Assembly: GCF_002573715.1 (NCBI RefSeq)
Contig: NZ_PDHM01000016.1
Location: 413,649 to 477,648 of the forward strand
DNA: 64,000 nt
Source: Paenibacillus sp. EZ-K15
GTDB lineage: Bacteria > Bacillota > Bacilli > Paenibacillales > Paenibacillaceae
Direction of reading: 5' to 3'
The notes under the pieces were generated by a model. That model saw only the letters and a list, made by a program, of their open reading frames with translations. It was not told the DNA's origin and searched no databases. Shown here in pieces: positions 63,582-64,000 of the stretch. Within the stretch, counting starts at the first letter, position 1. The number at the start of each line of letters is the position of its first letter. A program made the translations under genes and the position numbers.

Positions 63582-63987
63582 ATGGAAAAGTACATAAAGG
63601 AGCTTTAATACCGATGAAGCTGAGGTACATCATCCTATGAATTCAATCCATTTGCAAATCTCGCAACGCGCCGCGACGGCGGGTAATGTTTTGAACTCAA
63701 CGCTCTTTTTTTGCTGGCTCTTGGAGGAACTTGGATTTCAGGTTACCTGCTATTTCGCGAGGTTTTGACGCGACGAGCCGAATCCGCCGCCACTGCGGTG
63801 GCATCAGATTTTGCAGGTAGAAGCGGTAGGGCGGTCGTATCTTTGCGATGTTGGCGTCGGTAGGATTGTCCCGGCCCGTTCTCTGCTGCTTGAAGTGGGG
63901 CTAGAACAACAGCTTGGCAAAGAGTGTTGCCGGCTAGAGTTTGACCCGTTTAACGGATGGATGTTGTGTGAACGTAAACATGGGTAG
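63582..63987 (+). pseudogene. Degenerate arylamine N-acetyltransferase gene
   Basis: Three frames carry pieces of the family. RRDGG-stop-CFELN (about 63663-63700) is the active-site motif RxGGYCFELN with TAA in place of Tyr, keeping the Cys. After a T-run frameshift comes WLLEELGFQVT with ARF. Then SYLCDVGVGRIVPARSLLLE and PFNGWMLCERKHG appear, where DVG holds the triad Asp. The gene start may be ATG 63582 behind GAGGAGG. A gene-free stretch of 63402-63581 before it shows nothing else. At least two lesions and a shortened N-terminus make it non-functional. Confidence 0.65.
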
Positions 63988-64000
63988 TGGAGCCGGATAT

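Noticed and set aside
1..64000. CRISPR arrays, prophage, tRNA or rRNA genes
   Set aside because: No regularly spaced repeats, phage structural genes, tRNA cloverleaf or rRNA sequence was noticed on reading both strands.

Overview
The window looks like chromosomal DNA of a Paenibacillus-type Firmicute. Supporting signs are moderate GC, strong AGGAGG ribosome-binding sites, frequent TTG/GTG starts, a YesM/YesN-type two-component system beside an LplA/LplB/LplC-type sugar importer, SLH and FIMAH-type surface domains, an Lsa-type ABC-F protein and a CYP102-type P450-reductase. No rRNA, tRNA, CRISPR array or phage was seen. The species is not determined.

Layout. 0-9.4 kb: end of an AraC regulator, a DMT exporter, a large secreted beta-propeller/FIMAH protein, then a compact RNA end-healing and sealing cassette (polynucleotide kinase-HD protein plus RNA ligase), then small membrane and DUF genes including a frameshifted DUF4181 gene. 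9.5-14.3 kb: a MerR regulator, an alpha/beta hydrolase gene broken by one in-frame stop, and several orphan small genes. 14.3-24.5 kb: a carbohydrate locus with AraC/PhyH divergent pair, sensor kinase, response regulator, solute-binding lipoprotein, two permeases and a Gfo/Idh/MocA dehydrogenase. 24.6-29 kb: two unknown genes, then a three-gene type III polyketide synthase/methyltransferase/flavoprotein cluster. 29-35 kb: DinB, OsmC, MscL, an Lsa-type ABC-F gene behind a leader peptide and attenuator, a deleted DUF1796 remnant, a VOC protein and a DAO-type oxidoreductase. 35-42 kb: a possible structured RNA before a CYP102 gene, an HxlR regulator convergent with a quinone reductase, a ZIP transporter and a DUF4097 protein.

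42.2-48.5 kb: an internally deleted IS1182-family remnant and a shorter inverted repeat copy flank an SLH-anchored serine hydrolase, an alpha/beta hydrolase, a MerR regulator with its own 19-bp-spacer promoter, and a second serine hydrolase. 48.6-53.6 kb: copper P-type ATPase, GH43-like protein, a LamG remnant, and a split chromate-type transporter. 53.8-59.6 kb: a sulfatase module (anaerobic sulfatase-maturating radical SAM enzyme, ROK regulator, MFS transporter, Cys-type sulfatase). 59.7-63.3 kb: a purine nucleoside salvage set (PNP, phosphopentomutase, NCS2 permease). The window ends in a degenerate arylamine N-acetyltransferase pseudogene.

The most notable items are the Pnk-HD/RNA ligase pair, which has the parts of a complete RNA break-repair pathway; the leader-peptide attenuator before the ABC-F gene; the folded-RNA candidate before the P450 gene; the phenolic-lipid-like PKS cluster; and the IS-derived repeat family. 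All functional calls come from reading motifs by eye; no database search was run.
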